In this document: piece by piece, positions 16,882 to 24,090 of the stretch
Layout of the letters: every line of letters starts with the position of its first letter
Position numbering within the stretch: the stretch's first letter is position 1
Assembly: GCF_030152825.1 (NCBI RefSeq)
Contig: NZ_JASLIP010000062.1
Coordinates: 1-49,210 of the forward strand
Reading direction: 5' to 3'
Length of the DNA stretch: 49,210 nt
Source of the DNA: Corynebacterium sp.
Lineage (GTDB): Bacteria; Actinomycetota; Actinomycetes; Mycobacteriales; Mycobacteriaceae
Position numbers and translations under genes: made by a program
Notes under the pieces: model-generated
Seen by the model: only the letters and a program-made list of their open reading frames with translations
What the model was told of the DNA's origin: nothing
Database searches by the model: none

Positions 16882-17502
16882 TTAGGATCCGACGTAGTGC
16901 AATTCACCCTGCTTTTCCACGAGCCTAGCCTTCATCTGCGCACGGGCGCGGTGGATGCGGGAGCGCACCGTCCCCAACTTCACGCCAAGAGTGACGGCGA
17001 TTTCGTCGTAGCTCATGTCCAGCCCATCCCTAAGCACCAGCGCCACGCGGTATTCCGGCTGCAGGTCGGCCAGCGCTGCGTCCAAGGCGGGATCCAGGTG
17101 GTTGAGCTCGAATGCAGTCTCAGGCGTGGGCTCCGAGGAGGCAGCCGGGGTCCAGTACTCCGGGTACTCCTCCAGCGCGTCCATCCGAATCTTGGATCGG
17201 TGGCGCACCATGTCCAGGAAGAGGTTGGTGGTGATGCGGTGCAGCCACCCCTCAAAGGTGCCGGGACGGTAGTGCTTGAGACTGCGGAACACCCGCATAA
17301 AGGTTTCCTGGGTCAGGTCCTCGGCATCCTGCTGATTGCCGGAAAGCTGATATGCCAGGCGGTAGACGCGATCGGCGTGTTCGGCCACCAGCTCGGACCA
17401 GGAGGGCATCTCAGACTCGCCGGCATCGAATGCGGCGGTGGTGGCAGGGCTCGTCGCCGGCCCGTCAACCTGGGGGTGGCGGCTGGCGTTCGCGTGAGTC
17501 AT
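16882..17502 (-). CDS. sigE: ECF RNA polymerase sigma factor SigE
   Basis: A 206-residue sigma-70 family factor with region 2 (VYRLAYQLSGNQQDAEDLT and the following FMRVFRSL, about residues 46-75; FEGWLHRITTNLFLD at 84-98) and region 4 helix-turn-helix (MSYDEIAVTLGVKLGTVRSR, about 163-182). Regions 1.1 and 3 are missing as expected for ECF factors. Synteny with anti-sigma, tatB and a divergent O-methyltransferase matches SigE of corynebacteria and mycobacteria, which responds to envelope stress. The ATG at 17502 has no Shine-Dalgarno; CATGCT ends 6 nt upstream, suggesting a leaderless mRNA. Confidence 0.93.
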   Translation of the reverse strand: MTHANASRHPQVDGPATSPATTAAFDAGESEMPSWSELVAEHADRVYRLAYQLSGNQQDAEDLTQETFMRVFRSLKHYRPGTFEGWLHRITTNLFLDMVRHRSKIRMDALEEYPEYWTPAASSEPTPETAFELNHLDPALDAALADLQPEYRVALVLRDGLDMSYDEIAVTLGVKLGTVRSRIHRARAQMKARLVEKQGELHYVGS

Positions 17503-17686
17503 GTTTTTAGCATGTCATGCCAAGTTCCCTACGGGGTAGTTTCCAACTGGAGAAACGCTGTGAACTTCGGCCGCCATCCCACTTAAGCCACAGTGATTAA
17601 CAAGCGTTTCTATTTCCTTAAAAACCCCGCCCTATCAGGCATGTCCTGAGCCCAGTCCAGGGCCCAGTGCCATAGTCTCGATAATC
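17503..17686. promoter_or_regulatory. Divergent control region between sigE and the O-methyltransferase
   Basis: The 184-nt region holds a 9-bp inverted repeat, AGAAACGCT at 17551-17559 and AGCGTTTCT at 17603-17611, separated by 43 nt. An 11-nt palindrome GCATG-T-CATGC lies at 17510-17520, next to the sigE start. The two promoters read outwards. No good ECF-type GGAAC/GTT pair with correct spacing was found. Confidence 0.45.
17673..17678 (+). promoter_or_regulatory. Candidate -10 element, leaderless O-methyltransferase gene
   Basis: TAGTCT ends 8 nt before the GTG at 17687 and no ribosome binding site is visible. Confidence 0.45.
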
Positions 17687-18367
17687 GTGAACTCTGCAAA
17701 TAATTCCAGCATCAACACCATCAAGTCCTACGTCGAGCAGACCGCCCCTGCCGATGAGGCACTCGCCGCTGCGGCCGAAGCGGCACGCGAATTCGGTCTG
17801 CTCGTCCCGGACGCCGTGACCGCAGAACTGCTCCGATTCCTTGCGTCCAACACCGCGGGACGCGCGGCACTGGGCGGCCACACCCCCACCGGAATCATTA
17901 TGTCCCCCGCCTGCGGCTTGCTGGGCTCCCACCTCTTCCGCGGCTTCTACGCCGCTGGCGCCACCCAGGCGCACCTGACCTGCATCGAGCCAGAGGTCCA
18001 GCACCAGCAGCTCGCGAAGAATGCCTTCAAGCAGATCGGCATCGCCAGCAACGGCTTCCGCTTCCTGCCCAGCCGACCCCTGGACGTCATCGGCCGGCTC
18101 GCTTCCACCAGCTACGACCTCGCGATTGCAGAGTGCGCGGTCGAGGACATCGAGGCCACCGTAGCGGCCACCCTCCCGACGCTCCGCCACGGTGGCGTCC
18201 TCCTCCTGCTGGACACGCTGCTGGACGGCACCCTCGCCGACGCGGAGCGCACCGATCGCCAGTCCGTCTGCGCCCGCGAGGCCGACGAGTACATCACGAG
18301 CCTGGACGGCGTGACCGCCGCCCGCCTGCCCGTCGGCGCCGGCGCCACCATCATCACGAAGCACTAG
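17687..18367 (+). CDS. O-methyltransferase-like protein divergent from sigE
   Basis: A 226-residue SAM-dependent methyltransferase-like protein (family 3 O-methyltransferase fold). Residues 1-45 are helical as in that family (IKSYVEQTAPADEALAAAAE). A Rossmann core follows: TGIIMSPACGLLGSHLFRG at the SAM loop, LTCIEPEVQHQQLAKNAF after strand 2, and YDLAIAECAVED and GGVLLLLDTLLDGTLAD later. The usual glycine-rich EIGTxxGYS loop reads SPACGLLGS, so SAM binding may be altered. The neighbourhood next to sigE is the same as the mycobacterial Rv1220c-sigE pair. Substrate unknown. Confidence 0.8.
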   Translation: MNSANNSSINTIKSYVEQTAPADEALAAAAEAAREFGLLVPDAVTAELLRFLASNTAGRAALGGHTPTGIIMSPACGLLGSHLFRGFYAAGATQAHLTCIEPEVQHQQLAKNAFKQIGIASNGFRFLPSRPLDVIGRLASTSYDLAIAECAVEDIEATVAATLPTLRHGGVLLLLDTLLDGTLADAERTDRQSVCAREADEYITSLDGVTAARLPVGAGATIITKH

Positions 18368-18468
18368 CCCCTCCTTCGCCCCCACGGCTGCCCCCTTCCC
18401 ACCGGCGGCAGCGTCCGGGCGGGCCCTAGCTGGGCGAACTCCGCCCGACCTCGCACGCAATCCGCTGG

Positions 18469-18474
18469 TATAAA
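18469..18474 (+). promoter_or_regulatory. Candidate -10 element, leaderless GH32-like gene
   Basis: TATAAA ends 7 nt before the ATG at 18482. There is no Shine-Dalgarno, so the mRNA is probably leaderless. Confidence 0.55.
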
Positions 18475-18481
18475 CGGGGTC

Positions 18482-20092
18482 ATGGTTAACCCTTCCGCAG
18501 AACACACTTCCGCGCCGGTCAACCCGCAGCATGCAGGTACTGACGCGGAGCTTCCCCACCAGGCCCCAGAGCTTCACATCACCGCCGAACGCGGTGTGCT
18601 CGAGGCCCCGGCGGGAGCCGTCTTCGCCGATGGCGCGATCCACGTCTTCCACCAGTTCCGCACGAAGCGCAGCAACGGCTCGCGGTGGGCGCACGTCACC
18701 GCCTCCCACATTCCCTACGACTGGGACATCAACGACGACGTCCTCAAGCCAGAGGGCGAGGAGCTGGACGTCCTCGCGGGTTCCGCACTCACCCTCCCGG
18801 CCGCAGACGGCGCCCCGGAGACCGTTGAACTGATCTTCGTCACCTCCGAGCCACGCGACGCGGGCGCCAAGCGCGAGGAGCTGCTGGGCAGCCAGGTCGC
18901 GAACGGCCGCCGCGGCGCGCGCAGCTTCCGCATCCAACGCGCCCGGATCGACGACCTCGCCACCCTCAACGAAGTGTCCGACGACCCGAAGGCCGTGGCC
19001 GCCGGCGTGCGTCGCCTGGGCCCCATCGACGTCGACGATTCCGCCCACCCGGTCGCTGACCTGGTCACCCCGAGTATGGTCCCCCTCGGCGAGGACGGCT
19101 GGGGCATGCTGGCTCTGAACCTTGTCAATGACGAAGATGCCGAAATCGTGTGGCTCCTCTCCGAGGATCGTCAGCGCTGGCGCGTCGCAGGTGCCGTCGA
19201 GATCGACGGCGACGTGTCCCTGCCCGCATCCCGCCCGTTCGCCCCGCGTCTGGTCAAGATGACCGACCAGGGTGATGGTCAGGACTACCACGTCCTCATC
19301 CTCACCTACCGCGACGACGGTACGTGGAAGGCCGAGGGCGGCGAGGTCACCGGCTACCTCGTCGGACGTATCGAAACCCCCGCCGCAGGGAAGGTCACTT
19401 TCCGGCCCCAGGGTGAGTTCCGCGTCCTGGACCACGGCCACGACCTGACCCGTCCCCGCATTATCCCGGGCGACACTCCCGCGCTGATCGGCCTGGTGGG
19501 CGCCCACCCAGACGCCAGCACCGGCGCGGACTGGGCCAACTGCCTGTCCACGCCGCGCGCGCTCACCCTGCTGGACGGGTCGCTGTACCAGGACATCGTT
19601 GGCGCCCCGCAGGCCGTGCACGCCTTCTCCGACTTCGGGCTGATCTGGACCGGCCAGCTCAACCCTGGTGAGGGCCAGGTGGAGCTCAGCGTGCGCAACA
19701 TGGATGGCGGGGAGATCGCGCTGATCACCTACACCAAGGACACGGTCTCCGTCACCCGTGACGGAGAGACGCGCACCGCTCCCCTCGCGGGCCCGGAGGC
19801 CGACGTGCTCACGGTCTTCATCGACGGCCCGCTGTGCGAGGTCTACGCCGACGGAGGTGCGGCCACCCTGACGAGCAGCATCTCCGCTGCGGTACCGGTC
19901 CGGGACGTGGAGGTCACCGCGACCGACGGAGCCCGCACCGAGGTGTCGATGGTCACCCTGGGCCGCCAGCTGCAGCGTCTGCACGCGGGCCTTAACTCGG
20001 CCGCCGCCCAGGAGCAGATCATCGCAGATTCTGCGCAAGCTGATCGGGATATCGAAGCCGGGGCTATCGACGACCTGCTGGATCTAGACTAA
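18482..20092 (+). CDS. GH32-like (fructosidase fold) protein without catalytic motifs
   Basis: A 536-residue soluble protein without signal peptide. Several segments fit the GH32 five-bladed propeller and its C-terminal sandwich: GAVFADGAIHVFHQF (normally the NDPNG-G-YHLFYQ blade), YLVGRIET followed by FRVLDHGHDLTRPRIIPGD (normally a yiG-f and DxGxDFYAxQ stretch), and FIDGPLCEVYADGGAATLTS (normally the D-S-EvFvndG sandwich). The nucleophile motif NDPNG is absent, APRLV stands where RDP would be expected, and no EC acid/base motif is seen. So it is probably not a fructosidase; a binding or structural role is possible. Residues 1-35 and the last 30 are low-complexity or helical. It is monocistronic with its own promoter and terminator. 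Confidence 0.7.
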   Translation: MVNPSAEHTSAPVNPQHAGTDAELPHQAPELHITAERGVLEAPAGAVFADGAIHVFHQFRTKRSNGSRWAHVTASHIPYDWDINDDVLKPEGEELDVLAGSALTLPAADGAPETVELIFVTSEPRDAGAKREELLGSQVANGRRGARSFRIQRARIDDLATLNEVSDDPKAVAAGVRRLGPIDVDDSAHPVADLVTPSMVPLGEDGWGMLALNLVNDEDAEIVWLLSEDRQRWRVAGAVEIDGDVSLPASRPFAPRLVKMTDQGDGQDYHVLILTYRDDGTWKAEGGEVTGYLVGRIETPAAGKVTFRPQGEFRVLDHGHDLTRPRIIPGDTPALIGLVGAHPDASTGADWANCLSTPRALTLLDGSLYQDIVGAPQAVHAFSDFGLIWTGQLNPGEGQVELSVRNMDGGEIALITYTKDTVSVTRDGETRTAPLAGPEADVLTVFIDGPLCEVYADGGAATLTSSISAAVPVRDVEVTATDGARTEVSMVTLGRQLQRLHAGLNSAAAQEQIIADSAQADRDIEAGAIDDLLDLD

Positions 20093-20135
20093 CTCGGAGA
20101 ATCTGCCACGGCTTTTCTGCGTGAGGAATGCCAAC

Positions 20136-20175
20136 GCCCGGGCGGGAATGCGTGTTCCCTGCCCGGGCTTTAGCT
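20136..20175 (+). terminator. Terminator of the GH32-like gene
   Basis: GCCCGGGC-GGGAA (20136-20148) pairs with TTCCC-GCCCGGGC (to 20168) with one bulged base, followed by a T-rich stretch (TTTAGCTTT). Confidence 0.75.
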
Positions 20176-20282
20176 TTGCTGTGGGGAGCTGACGTGGCTG
20201 GCCGCTAGTGAGCGCGCGTCGCGGAGAGGCGTCAACAACAGTGTCAGCGACAGCGGGGGGCTTTGCCCCCCTGCTGCTCGCG

Positions 20283-21152
20283 TTAGGCCTTCGCGAGGCG
20301 GGTGATCTTCGCGCGCGCGGTGACATTCATCCGCGGCGGCAGGTTCTCGATGCGCTCGGCGAGCACCTTGGAGTGAATATGGCGAGCGGACGGGCTCATG
20401 CCGATCTGCGCGGCAATGGAATCCTGGTCGAGGGGCATCTCGAACTCCACGGTCTCCGACTCCCCGACCGGGGTGAGGTGGCCGGAGGCCTGCTCGATCA
20501 TGCGCTCGACCTTGCCCTCCTCAACCTCGATGATGCCCAGCGGCTCGCGGAGCTCGTGCAGGTGACCGGCGTCCGCAGTGAGGACGACGACCTCCCCGCC
20601 CGGCTTCAGGATGCGAGCGAACTCGGCAGCGTTGCGTGGGGCGAAGACGACCATGATGGCGTCCACGGACTCGTCCTGGATCGGCAGTCGCGACCAGGCG
20701 TCTGCGACGACAGCGCCAATGCGGGAGTGGGCCTTAGCCAGGCGCTTGACCGCCGCGGTGGAGACGTCGATGCCCACGCCGCGGGAGTTTTCGATGGTAT
20801 CGAGCGCGTGGCTCAGGTAGTAGCCGGTGCCCGCACCGATCTCCACCAGCCCTGGGTGGCTACTCGGCGCGACCCCGGCGTCGTCCAGCACGTCCTCCAC
20901 CTTGTGGGTGACGGCCTCGACGAAGGGCGCGAAGTGCCCGCCGGTGAGGAAGGTTTCGCGGGCGCTAATCATCGCGGCGTCATCACCCGAGTACCGAAGC
21001 CCGGCCCCGCCGGCGAGCGTCACGTAGCCCTGGCGGGCAATGTCGTAGCTATGCCCCGAGTCGGACACGAGGGTTCGCCACTGCGCGTCACCAGCCGACA
21101 GCGCGGTTCCGTCCACCGGGTCCGCCAGCAGATCAATCACATCAGAAAGCAC
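20283..21152 (-). CDS. RlmA-like rRNA guanine-N1 methyltransferase homologue, zinc finger lost
   Basis: A 289-residue SAM-dependent methyltransferase of the RlmA/TlrB group, which in other bacteria methylates a guanine in 23S rRNA. The family's N-terminal block is visible as GHSYDIARQGYVTLA (residues 33-47, normally HSFD-A-EGYVNLL), followed by ARETFLTGGHFAPF. SAM motifs are LVEIGAGTGYYLSHAL (about 101-116), GIDVS and FAPRNAAEFARILKPGGEVV. The usual zinc-ligand cysteines (CPxC at residue 10, C before the HSFD block) are replaced: LADPVDGT and VSDSGHS. Activity may thus be changed or zinc-independent. The GTG at 21152 has GAAGGAG 8 nt upstream. It lies 43 nt downstream of pepA on the same strand. 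Confidence 0.85.
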   Translation of the reverse strand: MLSDVIDLLADPVDGTALSAGDAQWRTLVSDSGHSYDIARQGYVTLAGGAGLRYSGDDAAMISARETFLTGGHFAPFVEAVTHKVEDVLDDAGVAPSSHPGLVEIGAGTGYYLSHALDTIENSRGVGIDVSTAAVKRLAKAHSRIGAVVADAWSRLPIQDESVDAIMVVFAPRNAAEFARILKPGGEVVVLTADAGHLHELREPLGIIEVEEGKVERMIEQASGHLTPVGESETVEFEMPLDQDSIAAQIGMSPSARHIHSKVLAERIENLPPRMNVTARAKITRLAKA

Positions 21153-21195
21153 AGTCGCGCTCCTTCATTAAAGCCTCAAGAACTTCTTTTATAAA

Positions 21196-22683
21196 CTATT
21201 TGGCTAACCACTGTACAAGCGTGCGGGCACCGAACCCGGTACCGACCGGCGAGACCTCCGCGTAGGTCTGCTCCGCACGCCCCGGACCAGCGATATCCAG
21301 GTGGATCAGATCCACCCCGCGGGTGAACCGGCGGAGGAACATCGCCGCGGTGATCGCACCCGGCCCCTTCGGTGCCTGGCGGACATCCGCGATCTTCGAA
21401 TCCACCGCCTGCTCCAGGTACTTCGGCTGTGGCAGCGGCCACCACTGCTCCCCGACCTGGGCGCCCCGGCGCGCGAGCTTCAGCGCTACCTGCGGGGTGG
21501 GCGCGAACACCGCTCCCGTGCGCAGACCCAGGGCCAACTTCGCGGCACCCGTGAGCGTGGCGATGGAGATGATGGCGTTCGGCTCGTACTTCTTGGCCAC
21601 GTAGCTGATCGCGTCGGCCAGGACCATGCGGCCCTCGGCGTCGGTGTTGGTCACCTCGGAGGTGATGCCACCGTAGTGTTCAACGACATCCCCCGGGCGG
21701 TAGGCGTCCCCGGAGACCATGTTCTCCGCCATCGGGACGATCGCCACGACCTTGCGCGGCACCTGTCCCTCCGCGAGTGCCCGGAAGGCGGCGATGACGC
21801 TCGCCCCGCCGGTCATGTCCGTGCGCATGAGGTCCATCCCAGCGGCGGGTTTGATGCTGATACCACCGGTATCGAAGGTCACTCCCTTACCGACCATGGC
21901 GATGGGGCTGCGGCGCTGTGGCAGGCCGATGCTCTCGGGATCCCACACCATCTCCACCATGACCGGCGGCCGGGAGGATCCGGAGCCCACCGCAATGATG
22001 CCGCCGAAGCCCTTGTTACGTAACCACTCGGCGTCGCGGATCTTCACCTTGACGCCCGGGATGTTCCCGACCAGCTTCTTCGCGCGCCTGGCCAGCCATT
22101 CAGGGGACTTCACGTTGCTGGGGGCGTTCGCGAGATCCCGGGACAGGCAGGTTGCCTTGCCAAGCTGCACGCCATCGCGCACCGCGCGGCGCAGCCCCAG
22201 ATTTGTGCGATTGTCGATGTTGCGTTGCGCTGGGTTGTCCCACGCCAGGTGGAGGTTACGCACCGCACCCGGTCGCTTTTCATTCGTGGTGACGAACTCG
22301 TGACCACCGACGATCGCGCCGATGATGAGGGAGCGTAGCTGGCGCGGCTTGATGTTGGCGGGCAGGTGAAGCTGGACGAGATGTCGCTTGGCGCGCACCG
22401 GATGGCCTGCGACGACCTGGTTCATGTGGCGGATGACCTGCGCCCCGCGGGCACGCCAGCCGTCGTCGAGGAAGTCGGTGTGCTCGGAGAAGTCGGAGGC
22501 CCGCTTGGGTGCAACAGGCAGCCCCACGACCCACTCGACGGGTTCTCCGTTCGCGCTGATCTCAACTCCGTGGGCAGAGTCGCGGTCCGCGTCGAAGCGC
22601 ACATTCAGCACTTCGGTTCCCTCGACGGGCGCGCCGAAGGTGATCTTGGGTACAGCCTGCGGAATCTTGGGAATGGGAGCCAC
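21196..22683 (-). CDS. pepA: Leucyl aminopeptidase (M17)
   Basis: A 495-residue M17 aminopeptidase that removes N-terminal amino acids using two metal ions; the active form is a hexamer in the cytosol. The catalytic domain carries all family motifs: VGKGVTFDTGGISIKP near residues 264-279 (metal and catalytic Lys), MRTDMTGGA near 286, and NTDAEGRMVLADA near 347 (metal ligands and catalytic Arg). The N-terminal regulatory domain covers about residues 1-170. Length is normal. GTG start with AAAGGG upstream. The DivIVA-domain gene ends 4 nt before the start, so the pair is co-transcribed. Confidence 0.96.
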   Translation of the reverse strand: MAPIPKIPQAVPKITFGAPVEGTEVLNVRFDADRDSAHGVEISANGEPVEWVVGLPVAPKRASDFSEHTDFLDDGWRARGAQVIRHMNQVVAGHPVRAKRHLVQLHLPANIKPRQLRSLIIGAIVGGHEFVTTNEKRPGAVRNLHLAWDNPAQRNIDNRTNLGLRRAVRDGVQLGKATCLSRDLANAPSNVKSPEWLARRAKKLVGNIPGVKVKIRDAEWLRNKGFGGIIAVGSGSSRPPVMVEMVWDPESIGLPQRRSPIAMVGKGVTFDTGGISIKPAAGMDLMRTDMTGGASVIAAFRALAEGQVPRKVVAIVPMAENMVSGDAYRPGDVVEHYGGITSEVTNTDAEGRMVLADAISYVAKKYEPNAIISIATLTGAAKLALGLRTGAVFAPTPQVALKLARRGAQVGEQWWPLPQPKYLEQAVDSKIADVRQAPKGPGAITAAMFLRRFTRGVDLIHLDIAGPGRAEQTYAEVSPVGTGFGARTLVQWLAK

Positions 22684-22686
22684 GGT

Positions 22687-23031
22687 TTATGCCCTTTCTG
22701 CTGCTTGTTGATCTTCCTTATTATCCCCGGCGGCTGGGGATGCTTGTTTATAGTCGCCCGGCTGGCCTGGGTCGCCGAGGTGGGTGGCGAGCCGGTCGAG
22801 CAGAGCGTCAACCTCGGCGGCGTCGTACCCGCGGAGGGAGCGGGTGAACTTCACCTGCCGCAGGTTCACCCCGGTGAGCTCACAGTTCTCCCGGAACTCC
22901 GCTGCCTGCCTTTCTGCGGGGTGATCTGCTCGTGGCCCGGCGTACTCCCCCGGGCCAAATACACGCCCCACCAGGTAAACGAGAAGCCCCGCGACAAGTG
23001 CCGCGCCGGCAATCGAAAAGATCCAGTACAT
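22687..23031 (-). CDS. Small membrane-anchored DivIVA-domain protein
   Basis: A 114-residue protein with one N-terminal transmembrane helix (FSIAGAALVAGLLVYLVGRV, residues 4-23). After a 30-residue linker comes a single DivIVA repeat (VKFTRSLRGYDAAEVDALLD, about residues 60-79). The C-terminal 35 residues are polar and probably disordered. DivIVA repeats in actinobacteria are linked to polar growth and membrane curvature. The ATG begins 14 nt after the LOG gene stop and the gene abuts pepA, so the three form one transcript. Confidence 0.85.
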   Translation of the reverse strand: MYWIFSIAGAALVAGLLVYLVGRVFGPGEYAGPRADHPAERQAAEFRENCELTGVNLRQVKFTRSLRGYDAAEVDALLDRLATHLGDPGQPGDYKQASPAAGDNKEDQQAAERA

Positions 23032-23045
23032 CCTTGTGGCTTCTC

Positions 23046-23924
23046 CTAGGGCTGCTCCCGGCGGAGCATCTCCAGCTCCTCCTCGATCCGACCGCGCTCG
23101 CGTTCCAGGTCCTCGCGGCGGCGCTTCAAGCTTTCGGTGTGCTTATCGTGCGCACGGTGGCAAAATTCCATGGCGTCCTCGGGGTCGTCCGTGAGGTGAA
23201 TCAGGTCGACGTCCTCGGGAGAAATCATCTTCTCCTCGACGAGGCGTTCCTTAATCCAGTCCAGCAGTGGGCCCCAGAATTCCGTCCCGACGAGGATGAT
23301 CGGGAAGCGTTGGATCTTCTGGGTCTGAACCATTACCAGGGCCTCGAAGAGCTCGTCGAGGGTGCCGAAACCGCCAGGCAGGCAGATGAAGGCCTGGGAG
23401 TATTTCAGGAACATCGTCTTGCGCACGAAGAAGTAGCGGAAGTTCATGCCCAGCTGCACCCAGTCGTTGAGGCGCTGCTCGTGGGGCAGCTCGATGCCCA
23501 GGCCGATGGAGAGCCCGCCCGCATCTGCTGCACCCCGGTTCGCAGCCTCCATCAGGCCTGGCCCACCGCCCGTGATCGTGGCATAGCCGCTGCGGGCGAT
23601 CAGCGCGCCGATCTGCTGGCCGAGCTTGTAATACTCGTGGTCCTCCCGGACGCGTGCGGAGCCGAAGACGGTGATCGCCTTCGGGATCTTCGCGAGTGCG
23701 CCGAAGCCGTCGACGAACTCGGCCTGGATCCGCATCACGCGCCACGGATCCGTGTGCAGCCAGTCAGTGCTGTCCTGGGGCTGAAGCAGGCGCTGATCGG
23801 TCGTGGAGTCCTTCGGCTCCGAGTCCGGGGTCCCCCGGTACAGAACGGGCCCACGGAAACGAAAATCGGAGAGATTGGCCGAATCGGTGGCCGGAAAGTT
23901 GGGGGTGGAGTCTTCAGTAGTCAT
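23046..23924 (-). CDS. LOG-family (TIGR00730) nucleotide phosphoribohydrolase-like protein
   Basis: A 292-residue protein of the LOG/lysine-decarboxylase-like Rossmann family. Motifs: ITVFGSARV near residue 84, TGGGPGLMEAANRGA near 117, FVRKTMFLK near 165 and PGGFGTLDELFE near 183, the phosphoribohydrolase signature. The family hydrolyses nucleoside 5'-monophosphates with modified bases to free base and ribose 5-phosphate. An N-terminal extension of 60 residues and a C-terminal charged coiled coil (about 255-290) are additions. TAATAT 8 nt upstream suggests a leaderless mRNA. A second LOG domain occurs in the Nudix fusion at 46401-47390. Confidence 0.9.
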   Translation of the reverse strand: MTTEDSTPNFPATDSANLSDFRFRGPVLYRGTPDSEPKDSTTDQRLLQPQDSTDWLHTDPWRVMRIQAEFVDGFGALAKIPKAITVFGSARVREDHEYYKLGQQIGALIARSGYATITGGGPGLMEAANRGAADAGGLSIGLGIELPHEQRLNDWVQLGMNFRYFFVRKTMFLKYSQAFICLPGGFGTLDELFEALVMVQTQKIQRFPIILVGTEFWGPLLDWIKERLVEEKMISPEDVDLIHLTDDPEDAMEFCHRAHDKHTESLKRRREDLERERGRIEEELEMLRREQP

Positions 23925-23932
23925 CGCTACTC

Positions 23933-23938
23933 ATATTA
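23933..23938 (-). promoter_or_regulatory. Candidate -10 element, leaderless LOG gene
   Basis: On the minus strand TAATAT ends 8 nt before the ATG at 23924. No Shine-Dalgarno is present. Confidence 0.55.
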
Positions 23939-24073
23939 ACGGTGACCTAGGACACGTAGCCGCCGGCAATCCCCTGGCACGGCCAGCATTCCCCCTTAAC
24001 AGGTGCAGTGCGTGCCCCAGCAGGCCCGGAAGTGGGAAAAGAAGTGGACTCCATTGTCTGGCGCGCGCGTGAA

Positions 24074-24079
24074 TATGGT
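24074..24079 (+). promoter_or_regulatory. Candidate -10 element of the second permease
   Basis: TATGGT lies 11 nt before the ATG at 24091, giving a leader of only a few nucleotides and no ribosome binding site. Confidence 0.4.
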
Positions 24080-24090
24080 CTAATTCATTC

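Noticed and set aside
17618..20038. Long minus-strand open frame opposite the methyltransferase and GH32-like genes
   Set aside because: It spans two plus-strand genes and the gap between them and shows only Val/Gly/Asp/Arg-rich shadow sequence.
20250..20280. G/C hairpin GCGGGGGG-CTTT-GCCCCCC downstream of the RlmA-like gene
   Set aside because: It can fold, but no T-run follows on the minus strand; it may only be a GC-rich chance repeat next to the true terminator.
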